DNA from: Bacteroidia bacterium | GTDB taxonomy: Bacteria > Bacteroidota > Bacteroidia > Flavobacteriales > Flavobacteriaceae | Assembly: GCA_030428865.1 (NCBI GenBank) | Contig: JAUIEK010000002.1 | Span: forward strand, 1-64,000 | Length of the DNA: 64,000 nt | Direction: 5' to 3' | Part shown: piece after piece, positions 42,852 through 52,488 of the stretch | Layout of the letters: each line of letters begins with the position of its first letter | Position numbering within the stretch: the first letter of the stretch is position 1 | Made by a program: the position numbers and the translations under genes | Notes under the pieces: model-generated | Seen by the model: the letters and a program-made list of their open reading frames with translations, nothing else | What the model was told of the DNA's origin: nothing | The model's database searches: none

Positions 42852-43829
42852 ATGAAAAAAAATATTGCCATAATTATGGGTGGTTATTCATCAGAGTATG
42901 AAATCTCCCTCAAAAGCGGTCAGGTTGTTTTTAGTGAATTAGAAAACACAGATTTTAATGTATACCAAGTTCATATATTCCGAGACAAATGGGTTTTGGT
43001 AATTGATGATGTAGAGTATCCAATTAATAAACACGATTTTTCTACCATAATTAACAGCAAAAAAATCACATTTGATTGTGTTTTTAATGCCATACATGGA
43101 ACTCCAGGAGAAGATGGTAAGCTTTTAGCTTACTTAGAACTGTTGGGTATTCCGCATACATCAGCTCCTTTTTATCAAATGGCGTTAACATTTAACAAAA
43201 GAGATACATTAAGTGTTGTTCGAGCATATGGTATTAATGTGGCAACTTCTGTGTATTTAGATAAAGGAGACAAAATAGACGCAACAAAAATTATCAACAA
43301 AGTTGGTCTGCCTTGTTTTGTAAAGCCTAACAAAGCAGGTTCTAGTTTCGGAATTAGTAAGGTATATGATAAGGATAATCTACATCTTGCTATTGATAAA
43401 GCATTCCAAGAAGATTCAGAAATATTAATTGAATCTTTTTTAGATGGCACAGAGGTTTCCGTTGGAGTAATTGAATATAATAAGAAGATAGAGGTATTAC
43501 CTATCACGGAAATAGTTTCTGATAATGATTTCTTTGATTATGAGGCTAAATACTTAGGAGAATCTCAAGAAATAACACCTGCTAGAATTTCTGAGGAAGA
43601 AAAGGTAAAAGTTGAAGAAGTGGCTAAAAAAGTATATAAGGTTTTGAATATGAAAGGGTTTTCTAGGTCAGAATATATTTTAGTAAATGGAGAGCCGTAT
43701 TTTTTAGAACTAAATTCAGTTCCTGGCTTAACGAAAGAGAGCATATTGCCACAACAGGCAGCAGTAGCAGGAATTACTCTTAAAGACTTATTTTTAAATG
43801 CTGTAAGGCAAGCACTTGATTCATTTTAG
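42852..43829 (+). CDS. ddl: D-alanine--D-alanine ligase
   Basis: 325 residues of an ATP-grasp ligase. The N-terminal MGGYSSEYEISLKSG, the ATP-binding VKPNKAGSSFGISKV, and the C-terminal FLELNSVPGLTKES are family motifs. It joins two D-Ala residues for peptidoglycan. coaD follows after 12 bp and is probably in the same operon. Confidence 0.94.
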   Translation: MKKNIAIIMGGYSSEYEISLKSGQVVFSELENTDFNVYQVHIFRDKWVLVIDDVEYPINKHDFSTIINSKKITFDCVFNAIHGTPGEDGKLLAYLELLGIPHTSAPFYQMALTFNKRDTLSVVRAYGINVATSVYLDKGDKIDATKIINKVGLPCFVKPNKAGSSFGISKVYDKDNLHLAIDKAFQEDSEILIESFLDGTEVSVGVIEYNKKIEVLPITEIVSDNDFFDYEAKYLGESQEITPARISEEEKVKVEEVAKKVYKVLNMKGFSRSEYILVNGEPYFLELNSVPGLTKESILPQQAAVAGITLKDLFLNAVRQALDSF

Positions 43830-43841
43830 TATCTTAGCATT

Positions 43842-44300
43842 ATGAGAAAAGCTGTGTTTCCAGGCTCTTTTGATCCTATTACGTTAGGTCATGTAGATAT
43901 TATAACAAGAGCATTACCTCTGTTTGATGAAATTGTGATAGCAATTGGAATAAACGCCGAAAAAAACTACATGTTTAATGCAGAGGAAAGAATGAGGTTC
44001 ATTCAAAATACATTTTCTGAGGAAAAAAAAATAAGTGTAGAAGTATACAAAACATTAACAGTTGATTATTGTAAGGAAATCAATGCTGATTTTATTTTAC
44101 GAGGCTTAAGAAATCCAGCAGACTTCGAGTTTGAAAAAGCTATCGCTCAAACAAATCGAAAACTATCAGGAATAGAAACCGTTTTCCTTTTAACAAGTGC
44201 AGAAACTTCTTACATCAGTTCATCTATTGTTAGAGATATACTTAAAAACGGAGGAGATGCTTCTAAGTTTGTTCCTAATTCAGTAGCTTCAAAAATTTAG
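43842..44300 (+). CDS. coaD: pantetheine-phosphate adenylyltransferase
   Basis: 152 residues, the usual length. PGSFDPITLGHVDII carries the TxGH nucleotidyl-transfer motif, and SYISSSIVRDIL the C-terminal ISSxxxR motif. It makes dephospho-CoA from phosphopantetheine and ATP. It lies between ddl and a peptidase gene (6-bp gap). Confidence 0.95.
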   Translation: MRKAVFPGSFDPITLGHVDIITRALPLFDEIVIAIGINAEKNYMFNAEERMRFIQNTFSEEKKISVEVYKTLTVDYCKEINADFILRGLRNPADFEFEKAIAQTNRKLSGIETVFLLTSAETSYISSSIVRDILKNGGDASKFVPNSVASKI

Positions 44301-44306
44301 TTTTTT

Positions 44307-46052
44307 ATGAAAAAAATAATTGTGTGTTGCTTTTTTGCAATAACAATCTTCGCTTGTAAGCAAAAAGATGAATCAGTTTTAGACTTTACAACACAATTTG
44401 AAAAATCTGATGGAACAGAAACTCCAGAATACAAAGATGTAATTTCTTACTATAAAAAGTTAGCAAAGACGTATGATGAAATTTCAATTCATTCAATAGG
44501 AAAGACTGATTCAGGAGAACCTTTGCATGTTGTTATTTTTAACACAGATGGAGCAAGACAACTTTCAGAGATTAACAACACAACTAAAAATACGTTACTG
44601 ATTAACAATGGAATTCATCCAGGAGAATCGGATGGTATTGATGCTTCTATGATGTTGTTACGCAATATTGTTCAAAATGATTCTCTCAAAACAAAATATC
44701 AAAATACTATTATCTGTATAATTCCTGTATATAATGTAGGAGGTGCTTTAAACAGAAATTCTCATACAAGAGCGAATCAAAACGGACCAAAAGAGTATGG
44801 ATTTAGAGGAAATGCCCAAAATTATGATTTGAATAGAGATTTTATAAAACAAGACACTAAAAATGCAGCTACATTTGCTAAGATTTTTCATGCTATAAAT
44901 CCAGATGTATTTATTGATAATCACGTAAGCAACGGAGCAGATTATCAATATGCGATTACACATTTATTTACACAACATAACAAATTAGGAGGAGATTTAG
45001 GTTTGCTCTTAGAAAATGATATGAGGCCTTTTATAGAAGAGTCATTAAGCCAGAAAGAGATTCCAATCACTCCGTATGTAAATGTTTGGGGAACTACTCC
45101 AGAGAATGGTTGGTCTCAATTTTTTGATTCACCAAGGTATTCAACAGGTTATACAACCTTGTTTCATACTTTAGGGATGATGGTAGAAACACATATGCTA
45201 AAACCCTATAAAGTTAGAGTTGAACAAACGTATGAATTGTTATTTTCTGCATTAGATTTTATTGAGCAAAAAGGCGATAAAATTAAGATGATGCGTAAAA
45301 ATACGGTAGAAGAAATTTTACAAAAAAGAGAATATACAATTGCTTACGATGTTGATAGATCAAATCCATCTCGATTTAATTTTAAAGGATATAAGGCGGC
45401 ATATATAGATAGCAAAATAACATCAGGAAAACGATTGTTTTACGATCGTTCAAAACCCTATGAAAAAACAATTAATTACTACAATAATTATACATCAAGC
45501 AAAGAGATAACCATTCCTAAAGCGTACATTGTTAAAAATGGATGGAATAAAGTAAAAGAACGGCTAGATAACAATCAAATTCAATATACTGTTCTTGAAA
45601 AGGATACAGTAATTTCTGTAGAAACTATGCGTATTGTAGATTTTAAAACTCGCAATGCATATGAAGGTCATTATATGCATTACAATACTGAAATTAGCAG
45701 AAAGCAGAGGCAGATTCAATTTCAAAAAGGAGATTTACTTATTCCGACCAATCAATATGGAATTCGATACATTATAGAAACGCTAGAGCCAGAAGCACCA
45801 GATTCTTTTTTCAATTGGAATTTTTTTGATACGGTATTGCAGCAAAAAGAAGGTTATTCTGCGTATGTTTTTGAAGATATTGCCGAAGAGTTCTTGAAGA
45901 GTAATCCAGCTATAAAAGAAGAATTAGATACCAAAATAGTAGAAGATGCAGATTTTGCTAAAAATCCGCAAGCCCAGTTAAATTTTATCTATAAAAAAAG
46001 TCCTCATTACGAGAAAGCACATATGCTCTTGCCTGTTTTTAAAGTCTATTAA
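44307..46052 (+). CDS. M14-family metallocarboxypeptidase lipoprotein
   Basis: 581 residues. A lipobox (IFAC) is followed by KQKDE, a K-D-E pattern like the surface-export signals known for Bacteroidota lipoproteins. The M14 zinc site is visible as HPGE (about 98) and the His of FIDNHVSNGAD, with NYDLNRDF supplying the substrate Arg and the catalytic Glu expected in MMVETHMLKPY. It probably trims peptides outside the cell. The C-terminal 250 residues have no recognised domain. Confidence 0.85.
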   Translation: MKKIIVCCFFAITIFACKQKDESVLDFTTQFEKSDGTETPEYKDVISYYKKLAKTYDEISIHSIGKTDSGEPLHVVIFNTDGARQLSEINNTTKNTLLINNGIHPGESDGIDASMMLLRNIVQNDSLKTKYQNTIICIIPVYNVGGALNRNSHTRANQNGPKEYGFRGNAQNYDLNRDFIKQDTKNAATFAKIFHAINPDVFIDNHVSNGADYQYAITHLFTQHNKLGGDLGLLLENDMRPFIEESLSQKEIPITPYVNVWGTTPENGWSQFFDSPRYSTGYTTLFHTLGMMVETHMLKPYKVRVEQTYELLFSALDFIEQKGDKIKMMRKNTVEEILQKREYTIAYDVDRSNPSRFNFKGYKAAYIDSKITSGKRLFYDRSKPYEKTINYYNNYTSSKEITIPKAYIVKNGWNKVKERLDNNQIQYTVLEKDTVISVETMRIVDFKTRNAYEGHYMHYNTEISRKQRQIQFQKGDLLIPTNQYGIRYIIETLEPEAPDSFFNWNFFDTVLQQKEGYSAYVFEDIAEEFLKSNPAIKEELDTKIVEDADFAKNPQAQLNFIYKKSPHYEKAHMLLPVFKVY

Positions 46053-46088
46053 ATTCATTAAATTGTACTTCCAATTTCTATAAGTATA

Positions 46089-46550
46089 ATGAAAACACTT
46101 TCCATTAATGGCAAGTCTTATCAGATAGATGTGCCAGACTCCATGCCTTTGCTATGGGCAATTCGTGATATTATTGGTTTAACGGGAACTAAGTTTGGTT
46201 GTGGTGTTGCACAATGCGGAGCATGTTCAATTTTAATTAATGGTGTTTCCGTTCGATCTTGCAGTACACAAGTAAGCCAGGCAATTGGTAAAGAAGTAAC
46301 AACAATTGAAGGAAGTTCCCCAAACTTGGAATACCTTAGAAAAGCTTGGGAAGAAATCAATGTGCCTCAATGTGGTTATTGTCAATCTGGTCAGCTTATT
46401 TCAGCGACTGCATTATTAGATTCCTCAGAAAATCCAACAGATGAAGATATTGACAGAATGATGAATGGTAACATATGTAGATGCGGAACATATACACGAA
46501 TTCGAAAAGCAATTCATAGAGCAGTAGAACTTAAAAATGAGAAACTATGA
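46089..46550 (+). CDS. (2Fe-2S) subunit of a molybdenum hydroxylase
   Basis: 153 residues with two [2Fe-2S] binding sets: GCGVAQCGACSILI (ferredoxin-like) and PQCGYCQSGQ with ICRCGTYTRI (helical domain). It resembles IorA-type small subunits of isoquinoline oxidoreductase and aldehyde oxidases. It passes electrons from the molybdenum subunit encoded next, with 4-bp overlap. Confidence 0.92.
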   Translation: MKTLSINGKSYQIDVPDSMPLLWAIRDIIGLTGTKFGCGVAQCGACSILINGVSVRSCSTQVSQAIGKEVTTIEGSSPNLEYLRKAWEEINVPQCGYCQSGQLISATALLDSSENPTDEDIDRMMNGNICRCGTYTRIRKAIHRAVELKNEKL

Positions 46551-48745
46551 AGCGCAGAGATTTTGTAAAAATATTTGGATTGGCTTCTGGTGGATTAATT
46601 CTAGGATGTAATGTTTCTTCAGATAAGTTGATGGTAAACTCTCTAGAAGATGGAATTTCCTTTGTCCCAAATCTGTTTATACAGCTTCAGAAAGATGGAA
46701 AAGTAACCATTGTAGTTACACGTTCTGAAATGGGACAAGGCATTCGTACATCGATGGCTTCTGCTATTGCAGATGAAATGGAGGCCGATTGGAATTTTGT
46801 CTCAGTAAAACAAGCAACTGGTGATGTTAAGTTTGGAGATCAAAATACAGATGGTTCGCGAAGTATTAGAACACTATTGCATCCCATGCGAAAGATGGGA
46901 GCGATGGCAAAAATTATTTTGGAAAAGACTGCTGCAAAAAAATGGAATGTTTCTCAATCTGAATGCAAAGCAGAAAATCATTATGTAATTCATGTCAAAT
47001 CAAATCAAAAGTTATTTTTTGGAGATTTAGTTGATGAAGCAAGAAAAATTGCTATTCCTAATGAAAATGAATTAACTCTAAAACAGAAAAAAGATTTTAA
47101 ATATATCGGTAAAAACCTAAAGAGTATTGATATAAAAGATTTTACTACAGGTAAAGCAATTTATGGTTTAGACGCTAGGTTGCCTAATATGAAATTCGCA
47201 GCTATTACAAGATGCCCTGTAACATACGGAACTGTAAAGAATTACGATGATAGTGATGCAAAATCTATTTTTGGAGTTGAAAAGGTTGTAAAACTCGATC
47301 CATTAAAACCAAGTGTTGGAGAGCAATTTTTTGGAATGCTTGGCGGTGTTGCCGTAGTTGCCAGTAATACATGGTCTGCTTTTCAAGGTAAAAACAACTT
47401 AGATATTGAATGGAATTTTAGTGAAAATGAGTCGTACGATTCAAGTTCTTTTAACGATACATTAGTAAAACGAGTAGAAAAACAAGCTAAGGTTGTTCCG
47501 CCAAGCAAAGGAAATGTAGAAAAAGCATTTAAAGAAGGGAATCAAGTTGTAGAAGCAACGTATTCGATGCCGCACTTGGCACATGCTCCTATGGAAGTTC
47601 CAAATGCAGTAGCTTGGTTTCAAGATCAAAAGTGCGAAGTTTGGGCTCCTGTGCAAAATCCACAAAGTGTTCGTGCAGAAATTGCTCGCTTTTTTGAGTT
47701 GGAATTAGAAAATGTTACGGTAAATGTAACACTTCTAGGTGGTGCATTTGGTAGAAAATCAAAAGCAGATTTTGTTATTGAGGCGGTTGTACTATCTAAA
47801 GAAGTAAAAGCGCCTGTTCAAGTTGTTTGGTCTCGAGAAGACGATATTCAAAATGGGTTTTATCATGCACAAAGTGCTCAGTATTTTAAAGGATCGTTAG
47901 ATAAAAACGGAGACGTAACAGGCTGGTTGTATAGAGCTGCATTTCCTTCTATTACTTCATTATTTAAACCAATGTCAGATTATGTGGCTGGTTTTGAGTT
48001 GGGAATGGGTTTTAATAATTTGCCCTACCAAATAGACAATATACAGATAGAAAATGCGAAAGCAGAATCACACGTTAGAATAGGTTGGTTACGATCGGTT
48101 TCTAATATTATTAGCGGTTTTGGAGTTAATTCTTTTGTAGACGAATTGGCAGTGGCTTCAGGAAAAGACGGAATCGATTTTCGATTAAATTTGATTGGGA
48201 AAGACAGAGAAATAAAAAAACGATTTCAGCATACATTTAGTTCAGCTCGGTTAAAAAATGTTCTGCTAAAAGTCAAAAAGCTTTCTAATTGGGGAAAAGA
48301 GTTACCTAACGGACACGGAATGGGAGTTGCTCTTCACTACAGTTTTTACAGCTATGTAGCTTCTGTTGTTGAGGTTTCTGTAATTAACAATAAAGTAAAA
48401 GTTGAAAATATTTATTCTATAATAGATTGCGGATTGTATGTAAATAAAGACAACGTGATTAATCAAATGGAAGGCGCTGCTATTTTTGGAATGTCTATAG
48501 CTTTATACGGAAAAATATCGATGAAAAATGGAGCTGTAGAACAAAGTAATTTTCATGATTATCAAATGACGCGAATAAAAGATGCTCCTAATATTAAAAT
48601 TGAAATCATTGATAATGATCAAGAACCAACAGGCGTAGGAGAGCCTGGAGTTCCGCCAATTGCGACAGCTATTTGCAATGCTATTTTTAATGCAACAGGA
48701 AAACGAATTCGAAAGTTGCCATTATTAGAACATGGAATGGTTTAA
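46547..48745 (+). CDS. molybdopterin-binding subunit of a xanthine dehydrogenase-like hydroxylase
   Basis: 732 residues. The N-terminus has a twin-arginine-type start ([16 protein letters not shown]) followed by a possible lipobox (LILGC), which suggests folded export to the periplasm. The rest is an IorB-type molybdenum subunit: [34 protein letters not shown], and [17 protein letters not shown] with the catalytic Glu. No FAD subunit is present, as in Ior-type enzymes that use other acceptors. Substrate unknown; N-heterocycles or aldehydes are typical. Confidence 0.87.
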   Translation: MKRRDFVKIFGLASGGLILGCNVSSDKLMVNSLEDGISFVPNLFIQLQKDGKVTIVVTRSEMGQGIRTSMASAIADEMEADWNFVSVKQATGDVKFGDQNTDGSRSIRTLLHPMRKMGAMAKIILEKTAAKKWNVSQSECKAENHYVIHVKSNQKLFFGDLVDEARKIAIPNENELTLKQKKDFKYIGKNLKSIDIKDFTTGKAIYGLDARLPNMKFAAITRCPVTYGTVKNYDDSDAKSIFGVEKVVKLDPLKPSVGEQFFGMLGGVAVVASNTWSAFQGKNNLDIEWNFSENESYDSSSFNDTLVKRVEKQAKVVPPSKGNVEKAFKEGNQVVEATYSMPHLAHAPMEVPNAVAWFQDQKCEVWAPVQNPQSVRAEIARFFELELENVTVNVTLLGGAFGRKSKADFVIEAVVLSKEVKAPVQVVWSREDDIQNGFYHAQSAQYFKGSLDKNGDVTGWLYRAAFPSITSLFKPMSDYVAGFELGMGFNNLPYQIDNIQIENAKAESHVRIGWLRSVSNIISGFGVNSFVDELAVASGKDGIDFRLNLIGKDREIKKRFQHTFSSARLKNVLLKVKKLSNWGKELPNGHGMGVALHYSFYSYVASVVEVSVINNKVKVENIYSIIDCGLYVNKDNVINQMEGAAIFGMSIALYGKISMKNGAVEQSNFHDYQMTRIKDAPNIKIEIIDNDQEPTGVGEPGVPPIATAICNAIFNATGKRIRKLPLLEHGMV

Positions 48746-49177
48746 TTAATCTTGAGAATAAATCTGCGTTTACAGTCAATGTCAGATTGATAATAATTCA
48801 TCTTAAAATTATTATGAGTGAGTTTAATTTTCCAATCAACCATTGTAAAATTCATGAAAATCATTAATGAAGACCAAGCAAAAATTAACCAGCCGAATAT
48901 ATACATCACCTTTTTTAATGACTTCTTTTTAATATTGTTTAATAGCGAAATTATTCCGATAATTAATATCGCCCAGAATAATACATTTCCTATAAAACCA
49001 AGTAAATAAATTTCTCCAGACATGGAGTAAGGCCAAGTTTTATCAGTTTCTTGTACAAATGGGAATCCATAAAATTTTGGGCCACCGTCAGTATAATCAC
49101 ATATGTATTCAAAGTTTAAAAATCCATCAGTTACAAATCCAAGAGCAGCTATTATTGAAAATATTGTTTTTTTTCAT
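48742..49177 (-). pseudogene. small membrane protein gene, frame shifted in a poly-A tract after the start
   Basis: A minus-strand frame of about 143 codons has no usable start: it opens with a stop and then reads KKTIFSIIAALGFVTDG, followed by ...TWPYSMSGEIYLLGFIGN... and about three transmembrane segments. Just upstream is ATG followed by eight A (plus-strand T run 49167-49174). With seven A the ATG would be in frame and give MKKTIFSIIAALG. With eight the frame is lost after two codons. A shorter product of 93 residues could start at the inner Met (49023). I do not know the family. It overlaps the end of the molybdenum subunit gene by 4 bp on the opposite strand. Confidence 0.75.
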
Positions 49178-49191
49178 GGATTTAAAGTTTA

Positions 49192-49554
49192 TTACATGTT
49201 TCTCTTGTGCCAATCTTCAAGCCACATTCGAAAGCCCATAGCTTTTACGCCTAAATTTTTATTTTGCGCTGCAATCTTAATAATATTTAGTGCTTTTTCC
49301 TTTACCCTAGAATCAACCGAAAGCTTTTCAAGGATATGGATAGCAGCCCATAAATTAATTTGTTGATCTTCGATGTTAAGAAGTTTTATGAAGTGTTTGA
49401 CAGCTTTGTCAATAAACCTAATTTCCTCAACAATCTCAATCATTCTATCAACAGATTTGTTGTTGTTTTTAACAGAATTGAAATCACTGTAATCTGTTTT
49501 AAAACAGATGATGGCTAGCTCTTTATATTCTTCAATTAAATCTTCCATGTTCAA
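49192..49554 (-). CDS. DUF2019-like helical-repeat protein
   Basis: 120 residues, all helical and HEAT-like. The C-terminal half (INLWAAIHILEKL, then GVKAMGFRMWLEDWHKRNM) resembles DUF2019 proteins, which are found near toxin-immunity and other accessory genes; the function is unknown. Two starts (49554, 49548) are possible. It is on the same strand as, and 14 bp before, the frameshifted membrane-protein gene. Confidence 0.65.
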   Translation of the reverse strand: MNMEDLIEEYKELAIICFKTDYSDFNSVKNNNKSVDRMIEIVEEIRFIDKAVKHFIKLLNIEDQQINLWAAIHILEKLSVDSRVKEKALNIIKIAAQNKNLGVKAMGFRMWLEDWHKRNM

Positions 49555-49560
49555 GCTAAA

Positions 49561-51189
49561 TCAAAACTTATATTCAGATAATGATTTCTCAAACTTTTCA
49601 GGATTCGCAGCTAAATGATAACGAGGATCATCTATGGCTTCTTCAATTACTTGATGAAATTTAGGGCTGGCTTTGTATAGTAATCTTTTACAATCTGTAC
49701 TCAAATGTTTTAATGTAATTTTTTTGCCAGCAGTTTCATATTTTTCAACCAGGTTATAAATAGCTTCTAAAGCAGAGTGGTCAGAAATACGAGATTCAAC
49801 AAAGTCAATTTCTACATTTTTTGGATCATTTTTCACATCAAATTTTTCGTTAAAAGCGCTAATGCTACCGAAGAATAAAGGTCCCCAAATTTCATATACT
49901 TTGGTTCCGTCTTCCTTAATTCGTTTTCTTGCACGAATACGCTTGGCATTTTCCCATGAAAACACCAATGCACTTACAATTACACCAGTAATTACAGCAA
50001 TTGCTAAATCAAAAATTACAGTTAAACCAGATACTAATATGAGTACAATTACATCTGCAACTGGTATCTTGTTTATAATTCTAAAACTAGACCAAGCAAA
50101 GGTTCCAATAACTACCATAAACATAACACCAACTAATGCAGCTATAGGAACTTGCTCTATGTATGAAGATGCAAATAGAATAAACATTAACAACATAATT
50201 GCTGCAACTATACCAGATAATCTGCCTCTACCACCACCTTTAATATTGATGATAGATTGACCAATCATAGCACAACCGCCCATTCCGCCAAATAATCCTG
50301 TAATAATATTGGCGCCTCCTTGTGCCATACATTCACGGTTTGTATTTCCTCTGGTTTCTGTTAATTCGTCAATTAAATTTAGAGTCATTAAAGATTCAAT
50401 TAAACCAATAGCAGCTAAAATTAATGCGTAAGGAAAAATGAATTTGAAAGTTTCTAAGTTTAACGGAATTTTTGAAAATGTTTCTAAAACAGGCGTAGGG
50501 AAATTTCCTTTTAATCCACTACCTCCACCATCTCTAATAAAAGAACCTACAGTTGCTACATCAAGATTTGAAAAAATAACAATACCCGAAACAACAAGAA
50601 TAGCAATTAAAGCTTCAGGTAGTTTTTTGGTTGCTTTTATTTTTGGCAACCCCCACATAATTAGCATGGTTAAAGAAACGAATCCAACCATTAACCAAAG
50701 AGATTGACCTTGTAACCACATTTTTTCCCCTCCAATATTTGTTTTAAACATGCCCAATTGTGATAGGAAAATAACAATAGCAAGACCATTTACAAAACCC
50801 ATCATAACAGGATGCGGAATTAATCGTACAAACTTTCCTAACTTTAGAACCCCAGCCAAAAACTGGATAATTCCCATTAAAATTACGGTTAAGAATAGAT
50901 AATATAATCCAAGGTTTTCTCCCTCAACTCCCATTGCATTTCCTTCACTAACTAAACTTACCATTACAACAGCAAGAGCTCCTGTTGCGCCAGAAATCAT
51001 TCCAGGTCTTCCTCCAAAAATAGAGGTAATGAGTCCGATCATAAATGCAGCATACAAACCAACCATAGGATCAACACCTGCTACAAAAGCAAATGCTACT
51101 GCTTCTGGAACTAGGGCTAAAGCCACAGTAATTCCAGACAAAACATCATTTCTCACATTTTTGACTCTTTTTCGGATAAACTCTGTCAT
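49561..51189 (-). CDS. SulP-family anion transporter
   Basis: 542 residues from the ATG giving MTEFIRKRV; the frame reaches a TTG two codons earlier. Some ten or more transmembrane segments with VALALVPEAVAFAFVAGVDP, GRPGMISGATGALAV and GGMGGCAMIGQSIINIKGGG are SulP-type, and a C-terminal STAS-like domain (about 425-525) is present. The family moves sulfate or bicarbonate with Na+ or H+. The exact anion cannot be told; no carbonic anhydrase is next to it. It lies 6 bp upstream of the DUF2019-like gene. Confidence 0.87.
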   Translation of the reverse strand: MTEFIRKRVKNVRNDVLSGITVALALVPEAVAFAFVAGVDPMVGLYAAFMIGLITSIFGGRPGMISGATGALAVVMVSLVSEGNAMGVEGENLGLYYLFLTVILMGIIQFLAGVLKLGKFVRLIPHPVMMGFVNGLAIVIFLSQLGMFKTNIGGEKMWLQGQSLWLMVGFVSLTMLIMWGLPKIKATKKLPEALIAILVVSGIVIFSNLDVATVGSFIRDGGGSGLKGNFPTPVLETFSKIPLNLETFKFIFPYALILAAIGLIESLMTLNLIDELTETRGNTNRECMAQGGANIITGLFGGMGGCAMIGQSIINIKGGGRGRLSGIVAAIMLLMFILFASSYIEQVPIAALVGVMFMVVIGTFAWSSFRIINKIPVADVIVLILVSGLTVIFDLAIAVITGVIVSALVFSWENAKRIRARKRIKEDGTKVYEIWGPLFFGSISAFNEKFDVKNDPKNVEIDFVESRISDHSALEAIYNLVEKYETAGKKITLKHLSTDCKRLLYKASPKFHQVIEEAIDDPRYHLAANPEKFEKSLSEYKF

Positions 51190-51241
51190 AATCAATGAAT
51201 TTTAAAAAGTGGCAAAGATAGAGTTTTGCTATAAAAGATAT

Positions 51242-51832
51242 TCAGAGAGCATCAAATACTAACTTGATGTTAGCATAGGTGTTCTGTAGAGCTGTTTGGG
51301 TTTGTTCGTAATTTTTAAAAATAACCTCTGTTATTCCTTCTTCTAGTTGAGGAATAAGTATTTCTTTTGGAGTAGAGCGCATCAGATACCAATGCGTTTC
51401 TTTTAATTTATATTCATAATCCTGATAAAAAATATGATAAGTAGTTAGCAAAAATCGATCAAGTTTTACATTGTGAATGCCACATTCTTCCTGTACTTCT
51501 CTTGTAGCTGCTTCTTCAATGTTCTCTCCTTTTTCAACTCCGCCTTTTGGTAAATCCCATTTATCATTTCTGTAGATAAACAAAAATTCTTGTTGTTCAT
51601 TAACAACCAACCCGCCAGCAGCAACCACTTTTGAGAAGTGAGATTGAAAGTTGCTCCAAGACTCTTGCAAATCTTTACATATAAATATAATACCGTTTAG
51701 GTTTTCGTTTTGTAGTTTATGGACAGCTTCATCTAAAACTAATTCTCCATATTGGCAGTAAGGAAAATCTAACGTTTTTTGCAGTTTATCTGTTAAAATT
51801 ATAGGTTTATCATTAACAAAAACTTTATACAT
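51242..51832 (-). CDS. NUDIX hydrolase
   Basis: 196 residues from the ATG giving MYKVFVNDKPIIL. The Nudix box is GGVEKGENIEEAATREVQEECG. An N-terminal domain of about 65 residues precedes the catalytic domain, as in other Bacteroidota members. It hydrolyses a nucleoside-diphosphate-linked compound; the substrate is unknown. The frame goes on 22 codons upstream, but those codons would lie inside pyrE, so the later start is chosen. It starts 10 bp from the divergent pyrE start. Confidence 0.85.
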   Translation of the reverse strand: MYKVFVNDKPIILTDKLQKTLDFPYCQYGELVLDEAVHKLQNENLNGIIFICKDLQESWSNFQSHFSKVVAAGGLVVNEQQEFLFIYRNDKWDLPKGGVEKGENIEEAATREVQEECGIHNVKLDRFLLTTYHIFYQDYEYKLKETHWYLMRSTPKEILIPQLEEGITEVIFKNYEQTQTALQNTYANIKLVFDAL

Positions 51833-51835
51833 TTG
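51828..51835 (+). promoter_or_regulatory. candidate -7 box of pyrE
   Basis: TACATTTG matches TAnnTTTG, covers the NUDIX start codon on the other strand, and ends 7 bp before the pyrE ATG. A start of transcription at about 51842 would make the pyrE mRNA leaderless or nearly so. Confidence 0.4.
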
Positions 51836-51842
51836 CTGCGGT

Positions 51843-52481
51843 ATGATTTTACACAAAGATACAGCAAAAAAAACAGCGGAACTTTTATTGCAAATCAAGG
51901 CTATAAAGTTGAATCCCGCTAAACCATATATTTGGGCTTCAGGATGGAAGTCTCCTATTTATTGCGATAACAGAGTTGCTTTGTCTTTCCCTTCGGTTCG
52001 AGTATTTTTACGATCAGAAATAGCAAGGTTAATAGAAACTAAATTTGGAAAGCCTGATGTTATTGCAGGTGTTGCAACAGGTGCAATTGCAATAGGAGTT
52101 TTGGTGGCAGAACAATTAGGGTTGCCTTTTGTATATGTTAGGCCAGAATCCAAAAAACATGGTAGGAAAAATCAAATTGAAGGTTTTTTGGAAAAAGGAC
52201 AGAATGTAGTTGTGGTAGAAGATTTGATTAGCACAGGTAAAAGTAGTTTACAAGCAGTTGCTGCTTTAAAAGAAGCAGGAGCTGTAATTAAAGGAATGGC
52301 TGCTATTTTTACATATGAGTTTGAGGTAGCAAAAAAGAATTTTAAAGAAGATAAGATTAACCTAATAACACTAAGTAGTTATTCATATTTATTAGAGCAA
52401 GCAGTAGATAGTAAGTATATATCTGAAAAAGAAGTAGACTTGCTTGCCTCATGGAGAGAAAACCCTAGTGAATGGAAATAA
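51843..52481 (+). CDS. pyrE: orotate phosphoribosyltransferase
   Basis: 212 residues. YIWASGWKSPIYCDNR at the N-terminus and the PRPP loop VVVVEDLISTGKSSLQAV are family motifs. It makes orotidine monophosphate in pyrimidine synthesis. The N-terminus MILHKDTAKKTAELLLQIKAIKLNP fits other Bacteroidota PyrE proteins, so the start is well supported. Confidence 0.95.
   Translation: MILHKDTAKKTAELLLQIKAIKLNPAKPYIWASGWKSPIYCDNRVALSFPSVRVFLRSEIARLIETKFGKPDVIAGVATGAIAIGVLVAEQLGLPFVYVRPESKKHGRKNQIEGFLEKGQNVVVVEDLISTGKSSLQAVAALKEAGAVIKGMAAIFTYEFEVAKKNFKEDKINLITLSSYSYLLEQAVDSKYISEKEVDLLASWRENPSEWK
51854..51861 (-). promoter_or_regulatory. candidate -7 box of the NUDIX gene
   Basis: On the minus strand TATCTTTG matches TAnnTTTG, inside codons 4-7 of pyrE. 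Transcription would start near 51847, giving a leader of about 15 nt for the NUDIX gene. Confidence 0.4.
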
Positions 52482-52488
52482 AGAAATT

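Noticed and set aside
51833-51898. Longer NUDIX protein with 22 extra N-terminal residues
   Set aside because: The extension lies inside pyrE on the other strand, and the protein from 51832 already starts like other members.
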